NCBI GenBank assembly: GCA_030148725.1
Contig: JASBSU010000004.1
Coordinates: 62,001-126,000 of the forward strand
DNA length: 64,000 bases
From: Hyphomicrobium sp.
Lineage (GTDB): Bacteria > Pseudomonadota > Alphaproteobacteria > Rhizobiales > Hyphomicrobiaceae
Direction of reading: 5' to 3'
The position numbers and the translations under genes were made by a program. The notes beneath the pieces are model-generated. The model made no database searches, had not been told where the DNA came from, and worked only from the letters and a program-made list of their open reading frames with translations. Below, one piece after another: positions 16,569-25,766 of the stretch; within the stretch, counting starts at the first letter, position 1; each line of letters starts with the position of its first letter.

Positions 16569-17972
16569 GTGAAACTCAACATTTTACAACTCTCCGCTAG
16601 CAGCATAGTCGCTCTCGGTGGCCTTGCTGTCGGAACCACCAATGCGACCGTCGCCGAGGATCTACCCCAGCAGCAGCCGGTGCTGCTCAGTGTCGCGGCC
16701 GACGCGCAGGGCGGCATCGAGCATCAGCTCGCAGTTATAGAAGACGCCGGGCTGGTTAGGCTGGCTAGCGTTCGGCCGGTGACGCCGCCCGCCGACGTCT
16801 CTCGCTCCAGGCAGGTCGCCGACGCCACCAATCTTCTTGGCAACATCAGGGCCTCTCTCGGCCTCATTGCAGCAGATTACGCAGAGGCTAGCAAAAGGAG
16901 ACCGGCTCACAAGAGCAGCGCGCTTGTCGTCGCAACGACTCGCCAAGCGGCGCTTGAATTGGAAAACCTGGAACAGGCGATTCAGGCGAAGGACGCCAAG
17001 GGCGTCTCGCGTGCCACCAGGGATCTCTCCAAATCAATGGGCAAGCTTCAAACGACCTACGCGTTGATCCCAGAAAAATCGGCGCGGGCGGATATGGGCA
17101 TGCGGACTGCGAGCGCGAACTGGAGCGCCTATCGAACCCGCTATGCGCTCGCGAAGCCGCGCAAGGAGACACACAACGCGGCCGAGATACGAGACCTGAA
17201 ATCGCGCGTGAAACAGCTGACGGAGCGCGTCTCAGACCTCGAAAGAGCAACCGAGAGCAATGCCACGCTGCATCGTGAGGTGGTCAGGCTGCGGGCCGAC
17301 ATCAACAGATACAGTCGACGCGAAGAGACCTACGAAACATATCAGTCGCTTTTGCTTATGCTCGCCGTTGTCGACGGCGTGTTCGATGCCTTCCACCTAA
17401 CGACGAGAATTTACTACCCGACCTTCTATTCCTATTTCGAGTCCTGCTATGCCGAACGCGGGTTCTGGGAAGACTACTGGGCCGACTACTATGACGGGTA
17501 TTACGCCAGCGCGGGTTGGGGATGGTACGACGAAGGCTTCGTAGTGCCAGAGACCTTGGTGATCGCGCCGGCGCCCGAAGTCGTCGTTTATCAGAGCATC
17601 ACGTATCAGGAGATCTATCAGACCACCGAAGAGACCACGCACCTCTATGAGGCGCTGCCGGACGAAGATCTAACAGTCGTTGAAGTTGCCGCCCCCTCCG
17701 AGGATACCTACAGCGACCTTGCTGCCGTTGGCGAGATGAGCGAAGGCCCAGGAGAGCAACAGGATCCTGAGCCCCTCGCGGACGCTCCAGTGCATCCTGA
17801 TGCTGACGAACGCGTACCCGCTTCCGATTCCGCGCTCGAGCTGCACGAGGGCGAGAGCGATGCGAACCATATTCCAATGCTGCGGTCCGCCGATGAACCC
17901 ACGATGGACGACAACGGCGCCGATCAGCCAGACTCAGAGAGGGATGAGAGGGGCGGCGCTCCGAGAGATTGA
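16569..17972 (+). CDS. Exported coiled-coil protein with aromatic-rich segment, unknown
   Basis: About 467 residues. GTG 16569 is preferred because it starts directly before a signal peptide (LNILQLSASSIVALGGLAVGTTNATVAED) and has GGTGAAG upstream; GTG 16560 is an alternative. The middle (about 75-250) is helical, with a heptad-like stretch from IRDLKSRVKQLTERVSDLER. Around residues 278-325 lies an unusual Tyr/Trp/Asp-rich segment (for example SYFESCYAERGFWEDYWAD and YYDGYYASAGWGWYDEGF). The last 150 residues are acidic and low-complexity. I do not recognise the family. It is probably periplasmic or surface-exposed. It stands 118 bases after cfa. Confidence 0.55.
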   Translation: MKLNILQLSASSIVALGGLAVGTTNATVAEDLPQQQPVLLSVAADAQGGIEHQLAVIEDAGLVRLASVRPVTPPADVSRSRQVADATNLLGNIRASLGLIAADYAEASKRRPAHKSSALVVATTRQAALELENLEQAIQAKDAKGVSRATRDLSKSMGKLQTTYALIPEKSARADMGMRTASANWSAYRTRYALAKPRKETHNAAEIRDLKSRVKQLTERVSDLERATESNATLHREVVRLRADINRYSRREETYETYQSLLLMLAVVDGVFDAFHLTTRIYYPTFYSYFESCYAERGFWEDYWADYYDGYYASAGWGWYDEGFVVPETLVIAPAPEVVVYQSITYQEIYQTTEETTHLYEALPDEDLTVVEVAAPSEDTYSDLAAVGEMSEGPGEQQDPEPLADAPVHPDADERVPASDSALELHEGESDANHIPMLRSADEPTMDDNGADQPDSERDERGGAPRD

Positions 17973-18067
17973 CGTTGGTGAAATTCGCGGCCGAAGCACC
18001 TGGAGATCGAGGGGACATGCAGCCCAGTCCGGCCAAACCGGACCGCGCTGACTAAGGCCCCAGCCTA

Positions 18068-18106
18068 TGCACCACCCCCACGGCCGCCGGCGTTTGCGGT
18101 GGTGCA
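18068..18106. repeat. 9-bp inverted repeat between two plus-strand genes
   Basis: TGCACCACC (18068-18076) pairs with GGTGGTGCA (18098-18106) across 21 GC-rich bases. It lies in the 296-base gap between the coiled-coil protein and the RND adaptor. There is no T-run after it. It could be a weak terminator for the upstream gene or an operator for the pump. Confidence 0.3.
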
Positions 18107-18268
18107 CATCGGTTACATCCTCTTCACGCCGTGGGCCGCCTGGAACCCTTCCTGAGCAGACGCCGGCGCTGTCCACCCAATCTCCACACAGCCTCGGCAT
18201 TTGGCCGACAGCCGGAAGGGACGCTCGCAAGTGTGGCCGCTGCGGTGCCACGTGCTCTGGGCGCGACT

Positions 18269-19417
18269 ATGACCTCGATCAGCTGCTTGCGTGTCAATTT
18301 ATTGTTGGTTGTCTTGGCCTTGGCCGGCTGTCGTGTAGACGGAGAGCCCGAAGGCAAAACGCCTCCTGCAACAGTCTCAGTGCTGTCCGCACGAACTGAG
18401 ACCGTGACACTCTTTGATGAGTTGCCGGGGCGTGTGGTGGCGGTGCGTACGGCTGAAATCAGGCCGCAGGTCGGCGGTATCGTCGAAAAGCGGATGTTCA
18501 TCGAAGGATCCGAGGTCGTCGCCGGCCAGCCGTTATTTCAAATCAATGCCGCGCCTTTCGAGGCGGAGGTCGAAAGCGCTGCCGCGGTGCTGCAGCGCGC
18601 CGAGTCGGGTGTCGTCCGAGCCCAAAACAAGTTCGATCGAGCTAGCAAGCTGATCACCACCAACGTGATCAGCAACCAAGCATATGACGACGCGGTCGCC
18701 GAACTGGCGCAAGCGAAGGCCAACGTTGCGGAAGCGAAGGCGACACTGCAGCGCCGCCGGCTCGATCTTGAATACGCCACGGTGCGCGCGCCGATCGCGG
18801 GACGCATCGGACCGGCGCTGGTCACCGAAGGTGCGTTGGCGGCTGCGTCCGGTGCGGTGCCGTTCGCGATCGTCCAGCAGATCGACCGCGTGTTTGTCAA
18901 TGTCCGCCAGCCGGCGTCGCAGCTTGAAGTCATCCGCGCATTGACGCGATCGGGTCAACTCGACGATACCTCACGAGTTCCGGTCGACATCTTTGCAGCC
19001 GGCGGCGATCGCTATCCCGTCGCCGGACGCGCGCTTTTTTCCGACATCAGTGTCGACGAGGGAACGGGCAATGTCAGCGTGCGCGTGGAGGTCGACAATC
19101 GGGACACGGTCCTGCTGCCCGGCATGTACGTGAGGGTCAGGCTGCCGCGTGGCATCAAGCGCGATGTTGTGATGGTGCCGCAGCAGGCGGTCTTGAGGGA
19201 TGCAGCCGGCCAACCTCAACTCTTCATTGTCGACGAAGCCAAACAAGCGGCGCTTCGTGCCGTCGAGCTGGGGGAGCTTGTTGAAGGTCGCTACATCGTA
19301 ACGGCCGGCCTCAAGGCCTTCGAGACATTCGTGGTCGAGGGTCAGGAGCGCGCACGCGACGGCGATCCTGTCAGCGCCGTACCTTTCGTCCTCGCAGAAG
19401 CAGATTCTCAGCGCTAA
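18269..19417 (+). CDS. RND efflux periplasmic adaptor lipoprotein (AcrA/MexE type)
   Basis: 382 residues from ATG 18269. The signal ends in LALAGC, so Cys21 is lipidated. The domain order is standard: a barrel-sandwich half (EIRPQVGGIVEKRMFIEGSEVVAGQPLFQI), a helical hairpin (about 85-145), the second half (ATVRAPIAGRIGPALVTEGAL), a beta-barrel and a membrane-proximal domain ending in VVMVPQQAVLRDAAGQPQLFIVD. The adaptor bridges the inner-membrane pump and an outer-membrane channel. The pump gene begins 16 bases downstream. No local TetR-type repressor or OprM-type channel gene is seen. Confidence 0.9.
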   Translation: MTSISCLRVNLLLVVLALAGCRVDGEPEGKTPPATVSVLSARTETVTLFDELPGRVVAVRTAEIRPQVGGIVEKRMFIEGSEVVAGQPLFQINAAPFEAEVESAAAVLQRAESGVVRAQNKFDRASKLITTNVISNQAYDDAVAELAQAKANVAEAKATLQRRRLDLEYATVRAPIAGRIGPALVTEGALAAASGAVPFAIVQQIDRVFVNVRQPASQLEVIRALTRSGQLDDTSRVPVDIFAAGGDRYPVAGRALFSDISVDEGTGNVSVRVEVDNRDTVLLPGMYVRVRLPRGIKRDVVMVPQQAVLRDAAGQPQLFIVDEAKQAALRAVELGELVEGRYIVTAGLKAFETFVVEGQERARDGDPVSAVPFVLAEADSQR

Positions 19418-19433
19418 CGGCGGAGACGGCAGG

Positions 19434-22400
19434 GTGCCCTCATTCTTTATCAATCGTCCGGTCTTCGCCTGGGTTATAGCGCTCTTCATCGCGCTGTCGG
19501 GTGCCATGGCTCTGCCGCAACTACCGGTGTCGCGCTTCCCCACCATCGCTCCCCCGAGCGTCAGCATCTACGCGACCTATACTGGCGCAACGCCCAAGAC
19601 CATCAATGACAGCGTCGTCAGTCTCATCGAGCGGGAGATGTCCAGCGTTAAGAACATGCTGTACTTCGAGTCTTCAGCGGACACATCAGGCAGTGCCAGC
19701 GTCACAGCGACCTTCAAGCCTGGCACCGATCCGGATCTTGCGCAGGTCGATGTGCAGAACCGGCTGAAGGCGATCGAGCCCCGCCTTCCTCAAGCGGTGC
19801 GCCAGCTCGGCGTGACCGTCGAGTCGGCGACTTCCGATTTCCTGCTGATCGTGACGTTGAGTTCCAGTGACGCGTCGTACAGTGAGCTCGATCTCGGGGA
19901 TTACATGACCCGCAGCATCAGCGAAGAGCTCAAGCGCGTGGCGGGCGTCGGCCGGGTTCAGTCGTTCGGCTCCGAGAAATCCATGCGCATCTGGATAGAT
20001 CCCGCGATGCTCATCTCTTACTCGCTATCGCTGTCAGACATACAGGCGGCAATACGTGCGCAGAATGCCGAGATTGCGCCTGGCCGCATCGGCTCCGAGC
20101 CGACGGTCAAGGGCCAGAAAATCACAGTGCCATTGACCGTCGAGGGGCAGCTGCAAACTCCAGAGCAGTTCGCAGCCATCGTACTGCGCGCGCGGCCGGA
20201 TGGCTCGAAGCTTGTTCTGGGTGATGTCGCACGCGTCGAGATGAACGCCCAAAGCATGGCCTTTTCGATCCGCGAAGACGGGCGACCGGCAACCGCGGCC
20301 GGCGTTCAACTGTCGCCTGGCGCCAACGCCGTGCGCACCGCGGATGCGATCAAGGCCCGCCTCGCCGAGCTTGCGCCGACAATGCCGAAGGGCATCAATT
20401 ACTCCATCTCCTATGACACCTCGCCCTTCATCAAGATTTCGATCGAGAAGGTCATCCACACTCTCGTCGAAGCCATGGTGCTGGTCTTCCTCGTCATGCT
20501 GCTCTTCCTGCAGAAGCTCCGCTACACGCTCATTCCCGCCATCGTTGCCCCAGTTGCGCTGCTCGGAACGTTGGCGGTCATGTGGGTGGCGGGCTTCTCG
20601 ATTAACGTGCTCACCATGTTCGGAATGGTTCTGGCCATCGGTATCATCGTCGACGACGCGATCGTCGTCGTCGAGAACGTTGAGCGCATCATGGCTACGC
20701 AGGGTCTATCACCCAAGCAAGCTACGCAGAAAGCGATGGGGGAGATCACCGGCGCGGTCATCGGTATCACGCTCGTGCTTTCCGCTGTCTTTGTTCCGAT
20801 GGGACTGGCATCCGGTTCGGTGGGGGCAATCTATCGGCAGTTCGCGGTGGCGATGTCGGTGTCCATTCTATTCTCCGCCTTTCTGGCGTTGACGTTGACG
20901 CCGGCGCTGTGCGCCACCCTGTTGAAGCCGGTCGACACTTCGCATCAAGCTCGACAGGGCTTTTTTGGTTGGTTCAATCGCGCCTTCGATAGGCTCACTG
21001 GACGCTATGGTGTCTGGGTGGGCGCGCTCATCAAACGAGGCGGCCGCGTGATGGTGATCTACTGCGTCATCGTCTTCGCGATGGTCTACGCCTTCGTGCA
21101 ATTGCCGTCCTCCTTTGTGCCCAACGAAGATCAGGGGAACTTCATGACGATGTTCTCCCTTCCCGCCGATGCGACGGCGGAGAGGACCTTGTCCATCGTC
21201 AAGATGTACGACGCGCACGTCGCGCAGCGCCCAGATATCGAAAGCAACACATCAGTTGTCGGCTTCGGCTTGTATGGCTCCGGTGCGAACGCGGCGATGA
21301 GCTTCACAACTCTGAAGGATTGGAAGCAGCGCGCCGGCACCGTCGATGACGAGATCGCAAGCGCTACAGAAGCGATGGCTGCAGCTCCGGAAGGCCTCGT
21401 CATGAGCATGAAGCCGCCGGCGATCGAGGCACTCGGCACGACCTCGGGGTTCTCGCTGCGCCTCCAGGATCGTGCCAATCGCGGCTACGCGGCGTTGGCG
21501 GCGGCACAGAAACGCTTGTTGGAACTTGCGGCACAAAGCCCGCTCGTCACCGGCGTAACCACCGAAGGATTGCCAGATGGGCCGAACATTAAGCTCCGGG
21601 TCGATCGCCAAAAGGCGGAAGCCCTTGGCGTTCCCTTTCTTGTGATCAGCGACACGCTTACCGCCGCTATCGGGTCCTACTACATCAACGACTTTCCGAA
21701 TGCCGGGCGCATGCAGCAAGTCATCGTGCAGGCGGATGCCCACAGCCGGATGCAGATTGACGACGTCTTGAAGCTCCACGTGCGTAACAACGCTGGCGGC
21801 ATGGTTTCCCTCGCGGAGTTTGTGACCGTCACCTGGGAAGCAGGGCCTCTCCAATTGACCCGCTACAACGGCTTCCCGGCGGTCCGCATCACCGGGAATT
21901 CTGCGCCAGGCGTTTCCAGCGGCGACGCAATGGCTGAAATGGAGCGATTGGCTGCGCAGCTGCCTCCTGGCTTTAAGCTCGATTGGATCGGCCAGTCGCT
22001 GCAAGAAAGGCTGTCCGGCCAGCAAGCGCCGATGCTCCTTGCGGTATCGATGATCGTAGTCTTCCTGATACTCGCCGCGCTCTATGAGAGCTGGTCGATT
22101 CCCGTGTCGGTCATGCTGGTGGTGCCTCTCGGTATCGTCGGTGCGATCCTCGCGGTGCACCTGCGCGGCCTCGACAACGACGTCTTTTTCAAAGTGGGGC
22201 TTGTCACCATCATCGGCCTTTCAGCGAAGAATGCGGTCCTCATCGTCGAGTTTGCGAAGACACTTCGCTCTCAGGGGATGGAGATGGGCGAGGCCGTCGT
22301 GACCGCTGCAAGTCTGCGCTTGCGTCCCATCCTCATGACCTCTCTCGCTTTCACATTGGGCGTTGTCCCACTAATGCTCGCCCACGGCGCAAGCGCCGAG

Positions 22401-22574
22401 ACCCAGCACGCCATTGGCACAGGCGTGTTCGGCGGAATGGTCTCCGCCACCGTGCTGGCGATCTTCTTCGTGCCGGTCTTCTACGTGCTCGTCATGCGTC
22501 TGGTTGAGAGGTGCGAAGATAGCGCCGGCTCTTCTGACCCCGGATTGTTATCGGAGAATCCCAAGGCAAGCTGA
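19434..22574 (+). CDS. RND multidrug efflux permease (AcrB/MexF, HAE1 type)
   Basis: 1046 residues, full length for the HAE1 family, from a GTG at 19434 with GGCAGG directly before. It starts FFINRPVFAWVIALFIALSGAMALPQLPVSRFPTIAPPSV, typical of the first helix and porter loop, and shows the second hydrophobic block LVEAMVLVFLVMLLFLQ. The proton-relay helix 4 carries the expected paired acids in VLAIGIIVDDAIVVVENVERIM. The helix 10-12 region includes GLSAKNAVLIVEFAKTL and LRPILMTSLAFTLGVVPL. It exports hydrophobic or amphiphilic compounds using the proton gradient. The substrate range is unknown. Confidence 0.93.
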   Translation: MPSFFINRPVFAWVIALFIALSGAMALPQLPVSRFPTIAPPSVSIYATYTGATPKTINDSVVSLIEREMSSVKNMLYFESSADTSGSASVTATFKPGTDPDLAQVDVQNRLKAIEPRLPQAVRQLGVTVESATSDFLLIVTLSSSDASYSELDLGDYMTRSISEELKRVAGVGRVQSFGSEKSMRIWIDPAMLISYSLSLSDIQAAIRAQNAEIAPGRIGSEPTVKGQKITVPLTVEGQLQTPEQFAAIVLRARPDGSKLVLGDVARVEMNAQSMAFSIREDGRPATAAGVQLSPGANAVRTADAIKARLAELAPTMPKGINYSISYDTSPFIKISIEKVIHTLVEAMVLVFLVMLLFLQKLRYTLIPAIVAPVALLGTLAVMWVAGFSINVLTMFGMVLAIGIIVDDAIVVVENVERIMATQGLSPKQATQKAMGEITGAVIGITLVLSAVFVPMGLASGSVGAIYRQFAVAMSVSILFSAFLALTLTPALCATLLKPVDTSHQARQGFFGWFNRAFDRLTGRYGVWVGALIKRGGRVMVIYCVIVFAMVYAFVQLPSSFVPNEDQGNFMTMFSLPADATAERTLSIVKMYDAHVAQRPDIESNTSVVGFGLYGSGANAAMSFTTLKDWKQRAGTVDDEIASATEAMAAAPEGLVMSMKPPAIEALGTTSGFSLRLQDRANRGYAALAAAQKRLLELAAQSPLVTGVTTEGLPDGPNIKLRVDRQKAEALGVPFLVISDTLTAAIGSYYINDFPNAGRMQQVIVQADAHSRMQIDDVLKLHVRNNAGGMVSLAEFVTVTWEAGPLQLTRYNGFPAVRITGNSAPGVSSGDAMAEMERLAAQLPPGFKLDWIGQSLQERLSGQQAPMLLAVSMIVVFLILAALYESWSIPVSVMLVVPLGIVGAILAVHLRGLDNDVFFKVGLVTIIGLSAKNAVLIVEFAKTLRSQGMEMGEAVVTAASLRLRPILMTSLAFTLGVVPLMLAHGASAETQHAIGTGVFGGMVSATVLAIFFVPVFYVLVMRLVERCEDSAGSSDPGLLSENPKAS

Positions 22575-22646
22575 ACTAGCGCTACCGTCGACCGGGCTTT
22601 TCTTAGCGTCGCATGATGTCACCCTGGCGGCGGTCCGTGCAACGCT

Positions 22647-22672
22647 GCCGGCTTCAACGCGCAGAAGCCGGC
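22647..22672. terminator. GC-rich hairpin after the RND pump gene
   Basis: GCCGGCTTC (22647-22655) and GAAGCCGGC (22664-22672) form a perfect 9-bp stem with an 8-base loop, 72 bases after the pump stop and 8 bases before the stop of the convergent small gene. Neither strand shows a T-run, so a termination role for one or both genes is plausible but unproven. Confidence 0.4.
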
Positions 22673-22680
22673 GGTGTCAC

Positions 22681-22884
22681 CTATTCCACCAGGGGCAGTC
22701 TCTTCGACTTTCCGACCATTCGACGTTTCGGGATAAGACCCTCTGCCTCCCAGATCTTCGACAGTTCGGAGAACCGGGATTCCGAATAGCCGTATGCTTG
22801 CGCAGCCTCTTTTTGGCTGCCGAAAGCCCTCCCCGTCGCGTTGCGGATTAGAAGATCGGTTCGAAGCGATCGACTAGAGCCCAT
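22681..22884 (-). CDS. Small HTH-like protein, unknown
   Basis: 67 residues. The sequence has a helix-turn-helix look: GSQKEAAQAYGYSESRFSELSKIWEAEG, then a basic tail LIPKRRMVGKSKRLPLVE. I do not recognise the family. The start has no strong ribosome binding site. A related C-terminal piece (EGLIAKRQTVGRSKRL) is found at 28005-28070 on the same strand, so this sequence type occurs on both sides of the bciA/cob stretch. A 10-bp inverted repeat lies just upstream of its start. It could be a small DNA-binding protein or the remnant of a larger gene. Confidence 0.45.
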   Translation of the reverse strand: MGSSRSLRTDLLIRNATGRAFGSQKEAAQAYGYSESRFSELSKIWEAEGLIPKRRMVGKSKRLPLVE

Positions 22885-22901
22885 GGGCTGGCGCGAGCCG
22901 G

Positions 22902-22962
22902 AGGGTTTACACTCGCTGGCCTAACGCCTTGGAATCACGTGGAGTACAAAAATGTAAACCCT
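22902..22962. repeat. Spaced 10-bp inverted repeat AGGGTTTACA / TGTAAACCCT
   Basis: AGGGTTTACA (22902-22911) and TGTAAACCCT (22953-22962) are exact reverse complements, 41 bases apart. The pair lies directly upstream of the small HTH-like gene and in the 210-base gap before the bciA stop. It may be a pair of binding sites, the foot of a long stem-loop, or a recombination-related end. Nothing else is recognised in this gap. Confidence 0.45.
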
Positions 22963-23094
22963 AGACTTAAGCTACTGAAATTGTTGATTATGAGTATCTC
23001 GCCCCTGGGCACCATTTTTCTCACCCGTTGATCGTTTTGGTCGAGGGTCTCGAAGGCACTTGCCAGCCCTCAGGATGGACATGCGGCGTCGCCC

Positions 23095-24132
23095 TCAAAA
23101 TACGGCATGGTCGCGCCGCTCGATCGTAGCTTCCCCCCGGATCAACCGCGCATAGAAGTCGAACAGCGTCTCTGAACCCGTCGACGGCGTCGCGTCCGCA
23201 TCGTAACGACCGGTGACCGGATCGAGCACAAGCATGGATTCTGTCGCATAATAACGCCCGATGCGCGCCAGCTCGGCCTTCGCGGCAAGCGGCGCGACGA
23301 GCTGCCCGAGTACGCCCAGTCCCATCGCGATCGTGTCGAGCAGTGCTAGAGGCACCTGTTTATATTTCGGCTCCCTGCCGAGCAGGCGAAACAGGTGCTC
23401 GCCCTGCTGCCTCGGCGTAATGGCCTCTCCCGGCCCGCCAATCGGCAAAATGCGATTGTGGCGGTCCGTGTCGTCCAGGCAGTCGGCAAGGTAATCGGCG
23501 AGGTCGGCATCGCTGATCGGCTTGCAGGCGGTTCTCGTCCCATCACCAAACACCAAGAAGGGCTTGCCGCGCCTCACGCGATCGACCTGTCCCGACAGCG
23601 ACTTGAAAAAGGCTGTAGGCCTCACGATCGAATAGGTGAGCCCGGATTCGATCAGCGCTTTCTCGAACGCCAGCTTCGCTTGCTGAAACGCCAACTGCGG
23701 TTTTTGCACACAGATGGCCGAGACCAACACCACCTGCCTAACGCCGGCAGTCTTCGCGGCGGTCAGCGCCTGCATATGCGCCGCATAGTCGATTGCCCAA
23801 GCATCCTTAGGCGCACCGGTGCGAGAGGCGAGGCATGAGACAAGGACATCGAAGCGCTCCCCGCGAAAGCCATCGCGTGTCAGCGAAGAAGGGTCAGTCA
23901 CGCTCCCGACGCGCAGACTTGCTCCCGCGGGTAGATTTTCGCCGGCCTCCGCCGTTAGCCCTTCACCTGCTCCTGCTCGCGGCCGCACCAGACAAACGAC
24001 CTCGTGGCCGCGCGTTGCAAGCGCGCGAACGGCTGCGCGCCCGATCGTGCCGGTTGCTCCGAGCACAAGAACGCGCCGCTGGCGGTCAGATTTGTTTGGC
24101 CCACTCGGGCTGATGCTCGTCGTTGTGGACAT
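23095..24132 (-). CDS. bciA: 3,8-divinyl (proto)chlorophyllide a 8-vinyl reductase, BciA type
   Basis: 345 residues. It has an atypical SDR/NmrA-like fold with nucleotide motif VLVLGATGTIGRAAV (Gly25, Gly28, Gly31), then DVLVSCLASRTGAPKDAWAIDYAAH, VRQVVLVSAICVQKPQLAFQQAKLAFE, YSIVRPTAFFKSLSGQ and a C-terminus FYARLIRGEATIERRDHAVF. This whole pattern is characteristic of BciA/DVR, which reduces the 8-vinyl group of divinyl chlorophyllide with NADPH in (bacterio)chlorophyll synthesis. No other bch, puf or crt gene is in the window, so it is isolated here. It may be an orphan, or the rest of the pathway may lie elsewhere. Confidence 0.8.
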   Translation of the reverse strand: MSTTTSISPSGPNKSDRQRRVLVLGATGTIGRAAVRALATRGHEVVCLVRPRAGAGEGLTAEAGENLPAGASLRVGSVTDPSSLTRDGFRGERFDVLVSCLASRTGAPKDAWAIDYAAHMQALTAAKTAGVRQVVLVSAICVQKPQLAFQQAKLAFEKALIESGLTYSIVRPTAFFKSLSGQVDRVRRGKPFLVFGDGTRTACKPISDADLADYLADCLDDTDRHNRILPIGGPGEAITPRQQGEHLFRLLGREPKYKQVPLALLDTIAMGLGVLGQLVAPLAAKAELARIGRYYATESMLVLDPVTGRYDADATPSTGSETLFDFYARLIRGEATIERRDHAVF

Positions 24133-24461
24133 GCCGCTGATGTCGATGGTGAGGTTTAGCTACGGACGCTCTTGCACCGGCTTGTGCGCGCTGATCACGA
24201 GGCATCGACTATGCACTAAGCTCCGATCTTTGGAAGTGGCCGCCGCGGGGCGGCTTGCGTTGACATCGCCTCGGGCATCCCGCACCTAGAATCTCTAGCG
24301 GCGCGGGTCCCTCTCATTGTTCCGGAAGCGGGCTCGTGTGGGATCGGGCGCCATCTCCGGACACGAGGCGCCCGAATGGCGAGCGCCAATGCACTCGCGG
24401 TGACGAGCGAAAGCGATGGCCTTCGTGGTCTTCTCGGTGCTCACGTATGATCGTCTGTGTC
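24133..24461. other. Non-coding gap between bciA and cobB
   Basis: These 329 bases hold no convincing gene. A GC hairpin, GCCGCC-GCGG-GGCGGC, lies near 24240-24255, without a T-run. It may help end cobB transcription, which runs towards it. A TTGACA at 24260-24265 has no correctly spaced -10 box. Both neighbours are on the minus strand. Confidence 0.4.
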
Positions 24462-25766
24462 TCAGCTTTCGCAGTCGATGAAATGGAAGAACGTACCGGT
24501 GACGTTCCCGCGTCGCGATCCCTGGTCATTGGTACGCTGGCCCGTTGCGTCCGTGATCTCCGCGTAGGGAGCATCGGGGTTCGCGAGCACGCTGCTGTAG
24601 TGGAACTCATGGCCGAGCAGGGTCTCGGACGTCAGGCGCGCTTGCCGATAGCCGAGGTGGAGGCGTCGGGACTTGAAGGACGTCTCGAGGCCAAGCAAGC
24701 CGAGCATGGCATGACGCCTACCTTCGGCATCCTCAAGCCCGGCGCCGAGCACCATGTAGCCTCCGCACTCGCCATGCACGGCGACCCCGCGATCGACACA
24801 CGCGCCCATACCTTGGTGGAAGCCACGTGCCGCAGCGAGCGCTCCCGCGTGCAGCTCCGGATATCCGCCCGGCAGCCACACCGCGTCGCAATCGGCATCG
24901 GGAGCCTCATCGCGCAGCGGCGAGAAAGGTACGATCTCCGCGCCAGCGTTACGCCAGCCCGCGACGACGTGCGGATAGATGAAAGAGAAGGCCACATCTT
25001 GCGCCAGGGCGATGCGCTGCCCGGGAGGAGAAATGCGGCGTGGTGCAGGCAAGGACGGATCGAGCCTAGCCTGCTGCGCCAGACGCATCAGCGCGTCGAG
25101 ATCGACCCCAGATGCTACTGCGCTCGAAATGGCATCGATGCGCGCGGCGAGATCGGCCGTCTCCTGCGCCTGAATGAGACCAAGGTGCCGCTCGCCCCAT
25201 TGCGCTTCGGCCAGGCGCGGCACGGCGCCCAGCACCGGGATGCCCAGTGCGCAGATCGCCTCCGTGACCATGGCGGCGTGTCCCGCGCTGCCGACGTTGT
25301 TGAGGATCACGCCCGCAATGCTGATCCCTTCGCGGTAGGTATGAAGGCCAAGCGTAACAGCAGCCGCGGTCTCGGCCTGCGCCGCGACGTCGAGAATAAG
25401 CAGCACAGGCCATCCAAGGCGGAGGGCCAGATCGGCGGTCGAGCCGCGGCCCGTCCTGCCTGGGACTTTCGCGCCATCGAACAACCCCATCACGCCTTCG
25501 ACGATCGCGATGTCGCAACCGGCGGCCGCCTCCTGCACCAAAGCATCGATGAGTTCCGGCCGCATCGCCCAGGCGTCGAGATTGAAGCTCACGCGTCCGC
25601 ACGCAGCGGTATGGAACGACGGGTCGATGTAATCGGGACCGCACTTGAACGGCTGCACCGTATGGCCGCGACGGCTCAGAGCGCTGAGGATGCCGACGGT
25701 CAGCGTGGACTTGCCGCTGCCCGAGCGGGGCGCCGCTACGATCAGGCCTGCAGGCGCACCGATCAT
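24462..25766 (-). CDS. cobB: Cobyrinate a,c-diamide synthase (intact copy)
   Basis: 434 residues from ATG 25766. N-terminal ATPase domain: LIVAAPRSGSGKST (Walker A), FKCGPDYIDPSFH, IVEGVMGLFDG and LILDVAAQAETAAA. C-terminal glutamine amidotransferase domain: AVWLPGGYPELHA, the catalytic Cys in VHGECGGYMVLGAGL, and a final GTFFHFID. It amidates the a and c carboxylates of (hydrogeno)cobyrinic acid using glutamine and ATP. Its ATG overlaps the stop of a cobA remnant (ATGA), showing the original cobA-cobB order. It is the only intact cobB in the window; a second, internally deleted copy is at 53908-54114. Confidence 0.93.
   Translation of the reverse strand: MIGAPAGLIVAAPRSGSGKSTLTVGILSALSRRGHTVQPFKCGPDYIDPSFHTAACGRVSFNLDAWAMRPELIDALVQEAAAGCDIAIVEGVMGLFDGAKVPGRTGRGSTADLALRLGWPVLLILDVAAQAETAAAVTLGLHTYREGISIAGVILNNVGSAGHAAMVTEAICALGIPVLGAVPRLAEAQWGERHLGLIQAQETADLAARIDAISSAVASGVDLDALMRLAQQARLDPSLPAPRRISPPGQRIALAQDVAFSFIYPHVVAGWRNAGAEIVPFSPLRDEAPDADCDAVWLPGGYPELHAGALAAARGFHQGMGACVDRGVAVHGECGGYMVLGAGLEDAEGRRHAMLGLLGLETSFKSRRLHLGYRQARLTSETLLGHEFHYSSVLANPDAPYAEITDATGQRTNDQGSRRGNVTGTFFHFIDCES

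Noticed and set aside
24260-24292. TTGACA ... TAGAAT as a plus-strand promoter
   Set aside because: The spacer is 21 bases, too long for sigma-70, and no plus-strand gene follows.
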